Shown one piece after another: positions 8,800 through 17,982 of a stretch of 64,000 bases of DNA; positions within the stretch are counted from its first letter, which is position 1, and each line of letters starts with the position of its first letter. The stretch spans positions 62,001-126,000 of the forward strand of contig NZ_QXJM01000016.1 in assembly GCF_003570905.1 (NCBI RefSeq), written 5' to 3'. The stretch comes from Cohnella faecalis. GTDB taxonomy: Bacteria > Bacillota > Bacilli > Paenibacillales > Paenibacillaceae. The translations under genes were made by a program, and so were the position numbers. The notes under the pieces are model-generated. The model had not been told where the DNA came from and did not search any database. It saw only the letters and a program-made list of their open reading frames with translations.

Positions 8800-9747
8800 A
8801 TGAACAAAAAATCGACTGCGATAGGCGCGGCGCTTCTCGTGCTGCTCGGAGCGTCCAGCTACGGACTTCTCTCTCCAATCTTCAAGCTGGCGCTTGAGAG
8901 CGGCGCCGTAACGGAGGATCTGACGTTCGCCCAGATCGCATCCGGCTCGGCCATTCTATGGCTGGCGGCGCTCGTCATGAGAAAGACGGCCTTCCGAGGG
9001 CGAGACCGTGCGGGCTCGAAGGAGCAAAAGGGCGGTTCGGCCGGATGGAAGGATACGTTGAAGCTGGCGGCCGTCGGGATATGCGGGTTGTCTCTTACGA
9101 CCGTCTTTTATAATCAAGCGTTGGCTCATTTGGACGCTTCTATGGCGATTGTCTTGCTTTTTCAATTTACGTGGATTACGATCTTGCTAGAAAGCATTCG
9201 CTATCGCAAAGCTCCGTCCAAGAAGGAGCGGGTCGCGGCGGCGTTCGTCGTGCTCGGAACGCTGCTGGCCGTCGGCTTGCTTGAGAACGGAGTGACGCGG
9301 CTGGACGGCTTAGGAGTGGCTTACGGGCTGCTGTCGGCGCTAACATACAGCTTGTTCTTCTTTTTGACGAATATGATCCGGACGAAGAAGGATCCGATCC
9401 AGGGGTCTGCAATCATGATGACGGCGGGGCTTGTATTCGTCGCAGCGCTTCGTTCGCCCGCCGAATTCCAGTGGAACGACAGCCTGTCGGTGTTCGGATG
9501 GGGGCTGTTGCTGGGTCTGCTAGGATCGGCGCTGCCTACGATTTGCTTCAATATCGGTATTCCGAAGCTGGGAGGCAGCTTGGCGGCCATGCTTGGAGCC
9601 GTTGAACTGCCCGTAGCCGTCGTCGTGTCGGCTATCGTGCTCGGAGAATCGTTCTCTTGGCTGCAGGGGATAGGGGTTGGGCTGATTTTGGCGGGAATCG
9701 CCGCATCGCAAGGCTGGGGCGTTCGTCAAAACCGGCGAGAAAGGTGA
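8800..9747 (+). CDS. EamA/DMT-family transporter
   Basis: A 315-aa membrane protein with about ten hydrophobic segments and two EamA-type halves (N-terminal LGASSYGLLSPIFKLAL; C-terminal LGSALPTICFNIGIPKLGG and AMLGAVELPVAVVVSAIVLGE, the usual end of the second EamA domain). These drug/metabolite transporters export small molecules; the substrate is unknown. Its stop lies four bases before the ECF sigma gene, so it may be co-transcribed with sigW-rsiW, and read-through of this gene could supply sigW expression because no sigma-W-type promoter is visible upstream of sigW itself. Confidence 0.85.
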   Translation: MNKKSTAIGAALLVLLGASSYGLLSPIFKLALESGAVTEDLTFAQIASGSAILWLAALVMRKTAFRGRDRAGSKEQKGGSAGWKDTLKLAAVGICGLSLTTVFYNQALAHLDASMAIVLLFQFTWITILLESIRYRKAPSKKERVAAAFVVLGTLLAVGLLENGVTRLDGLGVAYGLLSALTYSLFFFLTNMIRTKKDPIQGSAIMMTAGLVFVAALRSPAEFQWNDSLSVFGWGLLLGLLGSALPTICFNIGIPKLGGSLAAMLGAVELPVAVVVSAIVLGESFSWLQGIGVGLILAGIAASQGWGVRQNRRER

Positions 9748-9750
9748 GGA

Positions 9751-10323
9751 GTGTCGGTGAAGTCATTGGAAACGCGGCTCGCGAAGCTCGCTCTTAAGGG
9801 CGATCAGCGCGCATTCGCGGAAATTGTGGATTTATATAAAGACAAGCTGTACCATCTCGCCTACCGAATGGTCGGAAACCGCCAGGAGGCGGAGGACGTT
9901 ACCCAGGAAGCTTTCCTAAGGGTGTACAAAAACCTGGATCGCTACGATCAGAATCAGAAGTTCTCCACCTGGATCTATCGGATCGCGACGAATTTGTGCA
10001 TCGACAGGCTGCGGAAGCGGAGGGCCGTGTACTCTCTTGACGCGGAATCGTCCGATCATGAGGGTCTTGACGGTTACTCGATGCTTCCGAGCGACGACCG
10101 AACGCCGGAGAGCGAGCTGATTCTGTCCGAGACGCAGCGTCTCATTCGCGAGGCGATGGATACGCTGCCGGTGAAGTACAAGTCCGTCATGGTATTGCGA
10201 TACCTTCAGGACATGTCGCTGCAGGAAATATCGGACGTGCTCGACATGCCGGTGACGACGGTGAAGACGCGGGTTCATCGCGGCAGGGAATTTTTGCGGA
10301 AGAAGCTTGAGAATAAGTTGTAA
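9751..10323 (+). CDS. sigW: ECF sigma factor, SigW-like
   Basis: A 190-aa extracytoplasmic-function sigma factor. Region 2 is seen in KDKLYHLAYRMVGNRQEAEDVTQEAF and FSTWIYRIATNLCIDRLRKR, region 4 in ALPVKYKSVMVLRY-type sequence followed by SLQEISDVLDMPVTTVKTRVHRGRE. The sequence is close to Bacillus SigW, which controls cell-envelope and antimicrobial-peptide stress genes, and the neighbourhood (anti-sigma factor, cdaA, cdaR, glmM, glmS) is the SigW locus order. The start is GTG: 9751 or 9757, the latter better spaced from the GGTGAGGAG site. A candidate sigma-W promoter lies just downstream, before rsiW. Confidence 0.9.
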   Translation: MSVKSLETRLAKLALKGDQRAFAEIVDLYKDKLYHLAYRMVGNRQEAEDVTQEAFLRVYKNLDRYDQNQKFSTWIYRIATNLCIDRLRKRRAVYSLDAESSDHEGLDGYSMLPSDDRTPESELILSETQRLIREAMDTLPVKYKSVMVLRYLQDMSLQEISDVLDMPVTTVKTRVHRGREFLRKKLENKL

Positions 10324-10340
10324 CCCAATTCGAGAATGGG

Positions 10341-10367
10341 TGAAACCGGTCCGGCCTTCCGAACGTA
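10341..10367 (+). promoter_or_regulatory. Candidate ECF sigma-W promoter between sigW and rsiW
   Basis: TGAAAC at 10341-10346, 17 bases, CGTA at 10364-10367. This matches the known sigma-W consensus (TGAAAC, 16-17 bases, CGTA) and lies 61 bases before the anti-sigma gene rather than before sigW. Confidence 0.65.
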
Positions 10368-10427
10368 TGGTATAGAAGCAACTCGTGCGGCGCCTCGGGC
10401 TCCGCTATAAGGAAAGGGATGGCTGAT

Positions 10428-11042
10428 ATGAAGTGCAACGTCGCCGTCGCGTATATACACGAATATTTGGACGGGGATCTTCCTCGCGGTCAGGTGGACG
10501 ATCTGCAGAAGCATCTCGCTCACTGCTCGTCTTGCGAAACCCGGCTTAGCCAGCTGGAGAGGGTGGACGCATTCGCGCGAGCGATGCCTGCTCCTGCAAC
10601 GCCGCCGAATATGGCGGAGCAAATTATGAAGTCGCTGCCGAAATCCCGCCGCAGTCCGTCCACCTGGACGAAATGGGTGCGCCGACATCCGGCCGCTTCG
10701 GCCGCAGCCATGTTCTTAGTCGTCATGCTGTCGAGTTTCGTCGCTATGTGGAATCAGGATCAGAAGCTGTCCATTAGCGGACCGGACCTTGAGCATGTTA
10801 TAATCGAAGGACATACCGTGACGGTACCCGAAGGACAGAAGGTAACCGGGGATTTGACCATCGTCAACGGGTCCGCGAGGGTGCTTGGGGATTTGCAAGG
10901 TGATTTGACCGTCATCGACGGGAACGTCACGCTCGCATCGACCGCCCATATCGCCGGACAAGTGAAGGAGATCGATCGAGCGGTGGATTGGCTTTGGTAC
11001 AAAGTCACTTCATGGTTCGGCACTCTGGCATATGGACAATAA
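10428..11042 (+). CDS. rsiW: Anti-sigma-W factor, zinc-finger type
   Basis: About 204 aa. The N-terminal cytoplasmic domain has the zinc-binding anti-sigma pattern HLAHCSSC (HxxxCxxC) after CNVAVAYIHEYLDGDLP. A single membrane helix (AASAAAMFLVVMLSSFVAMW) is followed by an extracytoplasmic part. As for RsiW, it should hold SigW inactive until cleaved by site-1/site-2 proteases. The ATG at 10428 fits the AAGGAAAGG site better than the in-frame ATG at 10419. Unusual feature: the outside domain contains VTGDLTIVNGSARVLGDLQGDLTVIDGNVTL, a repeating strand pattern like bactofilin or polymer-forming beta-helix proteins. Confidence 0.85.
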   Translation: MKCNVAVAYIHEYLDGDLPRGQVDDLQKHLAHCSSCETRLSQLERVDAFARAMPAPATPPNMAEQIMKSLPKSRRSPSTWTKWVRRHPAASAAAMFLVVMLSSFVAMWNQDQKLSISGPDLEHVIIEGHTVTVPEGQKVTGDLTIVNGSARVLGDLQGDLTVIDGNVTLASTAHIAGQVKEIDRAVDWLWYKVTSWFGTLAYGQ

Positions 11043-11060
11043 CGACGGATTTTCAGGGCG

Positions 11061-11088
11061 CCTCCCGGGACTTCGGGAGGTTTTTTTT
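11061..11088 (+). terminator. Terminator after rsiW
   Basis: 7-bp stem CCTCCCG / CGGGAGG with a 6-base loop and eight T residues. It separates sigW-rsiW from cdaA. Confidence 0.9.
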
Positions 11089-11202
11089 GTAAGTTCAACA
11101 GGATTTCGTCGGGGGAGTAGAGAAATCATTGTAGATTCATCCTATACGTAAATCCGACACGTTTCGAGCCTATGAATAAGCGCCGGGATCGGGGGGCACC
11201 TT

Positions 11203-12042
11203 TTGAATTATTTTTCCGGGCTGACTTGGACGACCTCCATCAAAGACATAGCAGACATTCTTATCGTTAGCTATCTCATTTATCGAATGATTCTTCTCGT
11301 ACGGGGAACCAAGGCGGTTCAGCTGATTCGGGGGATTTTTCTTCTTGTCCTGACATGGGCTCTCAGCACGTGGCTTAACTTGTATACGCTCAAGTGGCTG
11401 ATGAATCAGGTGTTCACTTTCGGAGTCGTAACGGTGCTTATCATCTTTCAGCCGGAGCTGCGAAGGGCGCTTGAGCAGCTGGGGAGGGGCAAGCTGTTCA
11501 CCCGTTCCTCTCCCGAAGAGCAGGATGTGAGTCACCAAATCGGCGAAATCATGAAGGCCGTTAATTATATGTCGCAGAGAAAAATAGGTGCGTTAATCGT
11601 TTTTGAACGGAACACGGGCTTGAACGATTATATCGAATCCGGCATTAAGATGACGTCCAATCTAACCTCCGAGCTGCTCATCAACGTGTTTATTCCGAAC
11701 ACCCCGCTGCATGACGGCGCCGTCATTATCCGCGCCAACGAAATTATGGCGGCGGGCTGTTATCTTCCCCTGTCGGAAAATCCGTTCATCAGCAAGGAGC
11801 TCGGAACGCGGCACCGGGCGGCGATCGGAATCAGCGAGGTGTGCGATGCGATCTCGGTCGTCGTCTCGGAAGAGACGGGACAGGTGACGCTCGCCATCAA
11901 CGGGCAAATCGTTCGCGATATTAAAGAAGAATCTCTCATTTCCAAGCTGTTCGACGAGCTGCGTCCGCAACTCAAAGCGAAGGTGGCGGAGTGGAGCTGG
12001 AGGTCGCTCCTGCGGCGGAAGGCAGGTGGCCGCCGTGGATAA
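11203..12042 (+). CDS. cdaA: Membrane-bound diadenylate cyclase CdaA
   Basis: A 279-aa enzyme making the second messenger c-di-AMP from two ATP. Three N-terminal membrane helices (residues ~10-80) precede a DAC (DisA_N) domain with both catalytic motifs: DGAVII (~residue 170) and TRHRAAIG (~residue 206). The start is a TTG (11203) after a G-rich site; no better ATG exists. It overlaps or abuts cdaR and sits upstream of glmM, as in Bacillus, where CdaA, CdaR and GlmM form a complex linking c-di-AMP, potassium/osmotic control and wall precursor supply. Confidence 0.95.
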   Translation: MNYFSGLTWTTSIKDIADILIVSYLIYRMILLVRGTKAVQLIRGIFLLVLTWALSTWLNLYTLKWLMNQVFTFGVVTVLIIFQPELRRALEQLGRGKLFTRSSPEEQDVSHQIGEIMKAVNYMSQRKIGALIVFERNTGLNDYIESGIKMTSNLTSELLINVFIPNTPLHDGAVIIRANEIMAAGCYLPLSENPFISKELGTRHRAAIGISEVCDAISVVVSEETGQVTLAINGQIVRDIKEESLISKLFDELRPQLKAKVAEWSWRSLLRRKAGGRRG

Positions 12043-13393
12043 GTGGCTAAGCCGTCCGACGGTTCTGAAGCTGGTGGCGCTTGCCATCGGAATCATTATG
12101 TTCGCCGTCGTCCATTTCGATCCGGCATCGACACCTAACAACGTCGCGTCCTTGTATGAGAATCGAGTCATAGACGGGGTGAAAATTCAGCCGTACGGGC
12201 TGGATGAACGGAATTACGTCCTGCTGGGGCTCGATCCGCAGAAGGTGAAGCTGACCGTGCGCGGCACGAAAAGCGATCTGTACGCCGCGTCTACGGACGA
12301 TTACAAGATACAGGCCGATATGAGGACGGTGGGCGAAGGGACGATGACGCTCAACCTGCAATTCGATCTGCCCAAAGGCATCCAATTGGTTCAAATAACG
12401 CCGAGCACCGTAACGGTGACGGTTGAAGCGCTGGAGACGAAGGAGTTCGAGGTCAGCATCACGACGATCGGCGAGCCGGAACAGGGTTACAAAGCCGGAA
12501 CGCCGGTCATCAAGCCTTCGAATCGGGTTCACGTTACTCTTCCGAAGAATACACTGGCTAAAGTGGAGAGAGTTGGCGCTTCCATCCCGATCAAGGGGGA
12601 GACGGAGACGATCAAGAGCAAGTCGGTGAAGCTGGCTGCGTACGACAGCGAAGGAAATATCATCGAAGGGGCCATTATCGACCCGACGGTAGTCGAGGTG
12701 GAGGTTCCGATCACGAATCCGTTCAAGCAGGTTCCGCTGCAGTTCAAGCTGCAGGGCGCCATGCCGGCTGGACTTAGCATCGCTACGTTCAAGCCGGACA
12801 TCGAGCTAGTGACGGTGTATGGACCGCAGGAGGCGCTCGATAAGATCGACTTTGTGGAAGCGGATGTTCAGCTGGCCGAGCTGACGCAATCCGGCAAGGT
12901 GACTGTGCCGCTGAAGCTTGATCCGCCTATTACGCAAATTTCGCCGAATGAGACAGTCATCAGCATTGAAGTGGTGCTGTCGGCGACCCGGTCGCTTGAA
13001 GGGCTGCCGATCAAGCTTAACGGCTTGGGCGAGGGCTTGATCGCGACGATTACGGACCCGTCGACGGGCAAGGCGGATATTAGCGTTAAGGGCGCGCCTT
13101 CCGTGCTGGATCGGCTGCAGCCTGGCGATGTGCAAGTGAAGGCGGAGCTGACCGGCAAAGGTCCGGGTACGCATACGGTCGATCTGACGGTTTACTTGCC
13201 GCGATTTATCGAGCAAGCGGGAGGTACGAAGACGATAACGGTCGAGATTGCCGGCGACGTGCCGGCGACGGCTCCGGGAGAGCCGGATGTGACGACCGGC
13301 GGTGAAGCTGCCGGAGAGGATGGCGAAGGGACTTCGAGTCCGTCTCCTTCGCCGTCCTCGTCGCCGCAGTCATCCGATTCGCCGGGAGTCTAA
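12035..13393 (+). CDS. cdaR: CdaA regulatory protein, YbbR-domain
   Basis: A ~452-aa protein anchored by one N-terminal membrane helix (VLKLVALAIGIIMFAVVHF) with an extracytoplasmic chain of YbbR repeats (recurrent strands such as VTVEALETKEFEVSI, VEVPITNPFKQVPLQFK, ISIEVVLSATRSLEGLPIK). It regulates CdaA. The GTG at 12035 gives MDKWLSRP, resembling the MDK start of Bacillus YbbR and placed after AGGTGG; GTG 12026 is an alternative. It overlaps cdaA by eight bases. The C-terminus is a Ser/Pro-rich low-complexity tail (GTSSPSPSPSSSPQSSDSP), perhaps a wall-spanning linker. Confidence 0.9.
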   Translation: MDKWLSRPTVLKLVALAIGIIMFAVVHFDPASTPNNVASLYENRVIDGVKIQPYGLDERNYVLLGLDPQKVKLTVRGTKSDLYAASTDDYKIQADMRTVGEGTMTLNLQFDLPKGIQLVQITPSTVTVTVEALETKEFEVSITTIGEPEQGYKAGTPVIKPSNRVHVTLPKNTLAKVERVGASIPIKGETETIKSKSVKLAAYDSEGNIIEGAIIDPTVVEVEVPITNPFKQVPLQFKLQGAMPAGLSIATFKPDIELVTVYGPQEALDKIDFVEADVQLAELTQSGKVTVPLKLDPPITQISPNETVISIEVVLSATRSLEGLPIKLNGLGEGLIATITDPSTGKADISVKGAPSVLDRLQPGDVQVKAELTGKGPGTHTVDLTVYLPRFIEQAGGTKTITVEIAGDVPATAPGEPDVTTGGEAAGEDGEGTSSPSPSPSSSPQSSDSPGV

Positions 13394-13431
13394 CGAAAGT
13401 AAGCCAACGATGAAGGAGCCGAGCAGCTAGA

Positions 13432-14772
13432 ATGGGAAAATATTTTGGTACGGACGGTGTACGCGGAGTTGCGAATACGGAGTTGACGCCTGAACTGGCT
13501 TATCGGATCGGCCGGTGCGGCGGCGTTGTGCTGGCGGGACGGGCGGAACGCCCCAAGGTGGTTATCGGACTGGACACGAGGGTGTCTGGACCGATGCTGG
13601 AGAGCTCGCTGATCGCCGGCTTGCTGTCGATCGGCGCGGACGTTGTTAGACTGGGCGTCGTATCTACGCCTGCGGTCGCTTACTTGACGAGAGAGCTCGG
13701 AGCCGATGCGGGGGTTATGATCTCGGCATCGCATAATCCGGTTGCAGATAATGGCATTAAGTTTTTCGGCGGCGACGGCTTCAAGCTGCTGGATGAGACG
13801 GAAGCGGAAATCGAGCGTCTGATGGACGCCGAGACCGATGAGCTGCCGCGGCCTGTAGGCGGCGGTATTGGGCGCGTATCCGAGGATTTGGGAGCTAAGC
13901 AGCGGTACGTTGAGTTTCTGAGAAGCACGGTGAAGCATTCGTTCGCCGGGGTGAAGATCGTGCTCGATTGCGCTCATGGAGCCGCTTACGAGCTGGGTCC
14001 GGTCGTGTTCCGCGCATTGGGCGCGGAAGTTATCACATTAGGCGCGGAGCCTGACGGCCTTAACATTAACGACGGCGTCGGATCGACGCATCCGGAGCTG
14101 CTGGCGGCGAAGGTGAAGGAGCTTGGCGCGGATCTCGGGCTTGCGTTCGATGGGGATGCGGATCGGCTGATTGCCATCGACGAGAACGGCGAAGAGGTCG
14201 ACGGCGATTATTTGCTTTGTATTTGCGGCGATGCGATGAAGCGGGACGGACGCCTGAAGCGCGATACCGTCGTGACGACGGTCATGGCGAACATCGGCTT
14301 CTTCAAGGCGACGGAGACATTGGGGCTGAAGACGGCGAAGACGGCCGTAGGTGACCGTTACGTCATGGAAGAAATGGTGAGAGAAGGATATAACCTGGGG
14401 GGCGAGCAGTCCGGTCACGTTATTTTCCTCGATTACAACACGACTGGCGACGGTATTCTGACGGGATTGCAGCTTGTCGATACGTTGATCGGTTCCGGAC
14501 GTAAGCTGGGCGAGCTCAAGGGAATGATGCGCAAATATCCGCAGGTGCTCGTTAATGTGCGGGTGGCGGATAAGTCGCGTTATCCGGGCAACGAAGCGAT
14601 TCTGGCCGCCGTCGCTTCCGCGGAGGCGGAGCTCGGCGACAATGGCCGCGTGCTCGTGCGTCCGTCCGGCACGGAAGCGTTGATTCGCGTAATGGCCGAA
14701 GGGCCGGAACGGGAAGAGATCGAGCGGCATGTCGCTGCGATCGTGGACGTCGTTCGCAAGGAATTGGCCTAA
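13432..14772 (+). CDS. glmM: Phosphoglucosamine mutase
   Basis: A 446-aa cytoplasmic enzyme converting glucosamine-6-phosphate to glucosamine-1-phosphate for peptidoglycan precursors. It starts [12 protein letters not shown] as in the family; the phosphoserine loop [12 protein letters not shown] (~residue 100), the metal loop FDGDADR (~240) and the phosphate-binding [12 protein letters not shown] near the end are all present. Full length for bacterial GlmM. It follows cdaR by 38 bases and acts just after GlmS, encoded downstream. Confidence 0.97.
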   Translation: MGKYFGTDGVRGVANTELTPELAYRIGRCGGVVLAGRAERPKVVIGLDTRVSGPMLESSLIAGLLSIGADVVRLGVVSTPAVAYLTRELGADAGVMISASHNPVADNGIKFFGGDGFKLLDETEAEIERLMDAETDELPRPVGGGIGRVSEDLGAKQRYVEFLRSTVKHSFAGVKIVLDCAHGAAYELGPVVFRALGAEVITLGAEPDGLNINDGVGSTHPELLAAKVKELGADLGLAFDGDADRLIAIDENGEEVDGDYLLCICGDAMKRDGRLKRDTVVTTVMANIGFFKATETLGLKTAKTAVGDRYVMEEMVREGYNLGGEQSGHVIFLDYNTTGDGILTGLQLVDTLIGSGRKLGELKGMMRKYPQVLVNVRVADKSRYPGNEAILAAVASAEAELGDNGRVLVRPSGTEALIRVMAEGPEREEIERHVAAIVDVVRKELA

Positions 14773-14793
14773 TTGTTGCGCAGATTACTGGAG

Positions 14794-14820
14794 AGCCGCC
14801 CTTTTGTGGGGCGGCTTTTA
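14794..14820 (+). terminator. Terminator after glmM
   Basis: 8-bp stem AGCCGCCC / GGGCGGCT with a short loop and TTTTATAT behind it. Confidence 0.85.
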
Positions 14821-14824
14821 TATA

Positions 14825-15660
14825 TATCTTGGCGTTAATACCTATTTGAGGATTGGTTTAAGCTGCCGGTATGCGAGGTTTGTTCCTTATCGCTGTAAAG
14901 AGCAGCGCGGAGAGGCTCGATTTTGAACTGTAAAACATACCTTTAATTTGATGGTAGATGGGTATTTTATCGATATTAGCTGCAAAAGGCGCATGTATGG
15001 AGGGCGTTTGTAACGTTGATCTCCGAAATGACAAAAAATAACTGTAGCTTTTGCAGTTCAATATCAGCGTCGGCGATTCTGCTGGATGGAGAGATGTATC
15101 TATTACAGTTAATCAACTGCTCGTCAAACGGCCAAGGTGAAAGAGGCGCGGATTTTCATGAGAATACCGGATACCGAAGCGAAGCTTCCTTCTTCGAAGT
15201 CCAGAGGACAACGAAGGCGATTTTGATTGGACAGATTAAGGTAGAGAGAGGCATTGTTGCAAGAACCGCGTCGGTTGCAGTCCGAATTTGCCCAGCTGCA
15301 GTTGCTTCTACAGTATTCATTCGAGCCGGAGTCCGATTTTACCCGATTGCAGCGCACTTTTCGAACATGGTTGTTTGTATTGCAGAGCCATAGCGACAAA
15401 TTCGGTTCTCCAATTGGGCTTAATCGGGTTAGAGCAGGCTTCAGGCAAATGGGTTTTGGGGGCAAGGCGAGCCGGCGAAGTTCTTTTTCGCATTTTCTCC
15501 GTTAAAGCGAGGGTAGCATACGGAAGAGGTGTTGGAGGCTGTGCGCGATTGTCGAAAGCTTGTTGTGTATGTGCGCGACCGCTGCATGCTCCGTTGATTT
15601 CATCGTTCACTCGAGCAAGCCCAACAAATTTCCCGGGCAATGAAGGAATAATTGTCGAAA
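14825..15660. other. Long intergenic region with TGCAG-rich degenerate repeats
   Basis: Over 800 bases between the glmM terminator and the glmS promoter hold no credible gene: the open frames lack ribosome binding sites and have no recognisable protein pattern. The strand shows recurrent, loosely spaced words such as CTGCAAAA, TTTTGCAGTT, GGTTGCAGTCC, AGCTGCAGTTGC and GATTGCAGC, about 20-60 bases apart, mainly at 14985-15070 and 15250-15400. This looks like decayed copies of an intergenic repeat rather than regulation; function unknown. Confidence 0.4.
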
Positions 15661-15663
15661 AGG

Positions 15664-15692
15664 TTGCAACGTATTTTCAAAACGAATATGAT
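15664..15692 (+). promoter_or_regulatory. Predicted sigma-A promoter of the glmS leader
   Basis: TTGCAA at 15664-15669, a 17-base spacer and TATGAT at 15687-15692. Transcription would start near 15699, about 50 bases before the ribozyme cleavage site, which fits the usual arrangement. Confidence 0.75.
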
Positions 15693-15744
15693 AAGGGGTA
15701 GATTTTAGAAATGGAAAGCGAGGGTTGAGGTCGTAACGAGTACG

Positions 15745-16041
15745 ATAAGCGCCAGAACTTTGCCGGAGCACGGGGAGTCGGGATAAGCGCGGAATCGCGA
15801 ACGGAAAAGCGATTGCGGATGCGGAACCGGATAGACAGCCTGTTCGTGCGGGCCGGGAAGTTGACGAGGTGGGGGTGTTCGGATCATTCGGCGGGGACCC
15901 TCCGGCTTAGCATCGAAGCCGATAATCGGAAGACAAAACGCAGCGGGCGACCGGGCGTACAATATTCCGATAAGATGCTTGATAGATTCGATGAATGGGA
16001 AAGTCCGAGGCCGGAGACGGCCGCAGGCGGACGCAACCTTT
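15745..16041 (+). ncRNA. glmS ribozyme (glucosamine-6-phosphate-activated)
   Basis: The leader carries the conserved glmS ribozyme core. AAGCGCCAGAACTTTGCCGG begins at 15747, and the self-cleavage site falls between A15748 and G15749. The catalytic segment TTGACGAGGTGGGGGTG appears near 15860, followed by ATTCGGCGGGGACC. The 3' part contains GGGAAAGTCC near 15998, matching the conserved GGTGAAAGT segment. The known function is cleavage of its own mRNA when GlcN6P binds, lowering glmS expression. It ends about 85 bases before the glmS start. Exact 3' limit is approximate. Confidence 0.9.
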
Positions 16042-16127
16042 AGTTTCATATGGCTTGTAACGTGCTTGCGGCTTTGTTTTGGCGACTCTCGGGCAAATGA
16101 GAAACCAAAACGGAGGCTAATTTAACT

Positions 16128-17963
16128 ATGTGCGGAATCGTTGGATATATTGGTAATCGGGAATCGCAGCCTATCCTGCTGGAGGGCTTGAGCAAGCTGG
16201 AGTATCGCGGGTACGACTCGGCGGGAATCGCCGTCTTCACGGAGAACGGACTTGAAGTGACGAAGACGGTCGGACGGTTGGCGAACCTGGAAGGACGTCT
16301 GACGGGAGATCCGCTTCGCGGAACGGTCGGAATCGGGCATACGCGTTGGGCGACTCACGGCAAGCCGTCGGACGCCAACTCTCACCCGCATACGGACAAC
16401 TCGCTTAAATTTTCCGTCGTGCACAACGGCATTATCGAGAACTACCTGGAGCTGAAGGAAGAGCTTATGCTTGCCGGCCATCGGTTCTTGTCCGAGACGG
16501 ATACGGAAGTCATCTCGCATCTGATCTCGGTTGAGTATGAAGGCGATATCGTCAAAGCGGTGCAAAAAGCGGTGCGCAAAATGCGCGGAGCGTTCGCTTT
16601 GGGCGTATTGACCGAGCACGAGCCGGACCGGCTGGTCGCGGTACGGTATGCGAGCCCTCTCATCATCGGCGTCGGCGAAGGCGAGAAGTTCATCGCATCG
16701 GACATTCCGGCGATCCTTGAGCATACACGGGATATTTACATTCTTAACGACGGCGAGATGGCCGTGCTGACTCGCGACGGAGTGGAGCTTATGACCGTCG
16801 AGGGCAACCCTATCGCGAAAGAGATTTTTCGCGTGGATTGGGATTTGATGACCGCCGAGAAGGGCGGCTTCGATCACTTCATGCTGAAGGAAATTCACGA
16901 GCAGCCGAAGGCTTACCGCGATACGATGCGCGGACGGATTAGCGAGGACGGCAAGAACGTCGTGCTGCCGGAGCTGACGACGCTTACTCCGGAGACGCTT
17001 AAAGGCATTAATCGCGTGCATATCGTCGCTTGCGGAACGGCGATGCACGCAGGACTAGTGGGCAAAACCGTTATCGAGACGTTGGTTCGCATACCGGTGG
17101 AGACGGACGTCGCTTCGGAGTACCGCTATCGTTCGCCAATCATTACACCGGAAACGCTCGTAATCGTCGTGAGCCAGTCGGGCGAGACGGCCGATACGCT
17201 GGCGGCGCTGCGCGAAGCGCAACGCTGCGGGGCCAAAGTGCTCGCGATCACGAATGTGGTCGGAAGCTCCGTCGCTCGCGAAGCCGATGACGTCATCATC
17301 ACGCTGGCCGGACCGGAAATCGCCGTTGCATCGACGAAGGCTTATACGTCCCAATTGATTGCTTTCTATTTGTTCGGACTTTATTGGGCGCAGACGACGG
17401 GCAGCCAGACGGCTGAGCAGATCGCGCACATTCTCGCTGCAATGGATTCGTTGCCGGAGCAGGTCGAGCGGATTCTGTCTCAAGCGGATACGATCAAGAC
17501 GGTCGCCGAGGACATCTCCAAAAGCAGCAGCCTGTTCTTCATCGGCCGCGGTCTGGATTTCGCGGTCGCGCTGGAAGGGTCGCTGAAGCTGAAGGAAATT
17601 TCCTATATCCACTCCGAAGCGTACGCCGCAGGCGAGCTGAAGCACGGCACGCTGGCGCTCATCGAAGAAGGCGTACCGGTCATCGCGCTCCTTACGCAAG
17701 AGGATCTGTACGAGAAGACGCTTAGCAACATTAAAGAAACAAAAGCGCGCGGAGCCCACGTCCTCGCCATCGTCAACGAAGGCCACGAGGCAGAAGTCGC
17801 CAAATCGGTCGACCGCCAATTCGCGATTCCTCGCACGTTGCAGCTTCTGTCGCCGGCCCTGTCCGTCGTTCCTCTGCAACTGCTGTCGTACTATGCTTCG
17901 CTGGCTCTGGGGCACGACGTCGATAAGCCTCGGAACTTGGCTAAGAGCGTTACGGTGGAGTAG
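16128..17963 (+). CDS. glmS: Glutamine-fructose-6-phosphate aminotransferase
   Basis: A 611-aa cytoplasmic enzyme making glucosamine-6-phosphate from fructose-6-phosphate and glutamine, the first step to UDP-GlcNAc. The N-terminal glutaminase domain starts MCGIVGYIGN (Cys at position 2 is the nucleophile after Met removal) with RGYDSAG and GHTRWATHG motifs. Two SIS sugar-isomerase domains follow (SQSGETADTLAAL; SSLFFIGRGLDFAVALEG), and the C-terminus LAKSVTVE is the conserved end used by Tn7 TnsD as its target. ACGGAGG lies well placed before the ATG. Regulated by the upstream ribozyme. An accessory island begins 24 bases after the stop. Confidence 0.98.
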   Translation: MCGIVGYIGNRESQPILLEGLSKLEYRGYDSAGIAVFTENGLEVTKTVGRLANLEGRLTGDPLRGTVGIGHTRWATHGKPSDANSHPHTDNSLKFSVVHNGIIENYLELKEELMLAGHRFLSETDTEVISHLISVEYEGDIVKAVQKAVRKMRGAFALGVLTEHEPDRLVAVRYASPLIIGVGEGEKFIASDIPAILEHTRDIYILNDGEMAVLTRDGVELMTVEGNPIAKEIFRVDWDLMTAEKGGFDHFMLKEIHEQPKAYRDTMRGRISEDGKNVVLPELTTLTPETLKGINRVHIVACGTAMHAGLVGKTVIETLVRIPVETDVASEYRYRSPIITPETLVIVVSQSGETADTLAALREAQRCGAKVLAITNVVGSSVAREADDVIITLAGPEIAVASTKAYTSQLIAFYLFGLYWAQTTGSQTAEQIAHILAAMDSLPEQVERILSQADTIKTVAEDISKSSSLFFIGRGLDFAVALEGSLKLKEISYIHSEAYAAGELKHGTLALIEEGVPVIALLTQEDLYEKTLSNIKETKARGAHVLAIVNEGHEAEVAKSVDRQFAIPRTLQLLSPALSVVPLQLLSYYASLALGHDVDKPRNLAKSVTVE

Positions 17964-17982
17964 GGTTTGGTGGGGTGGTAAT

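Noticed and set aside
15016..16049. Open frames in the glmS leader
   Set aside because: They overlap the promoter and the ribozyme, lack ribosome binding sites and show no protein-like pattern.
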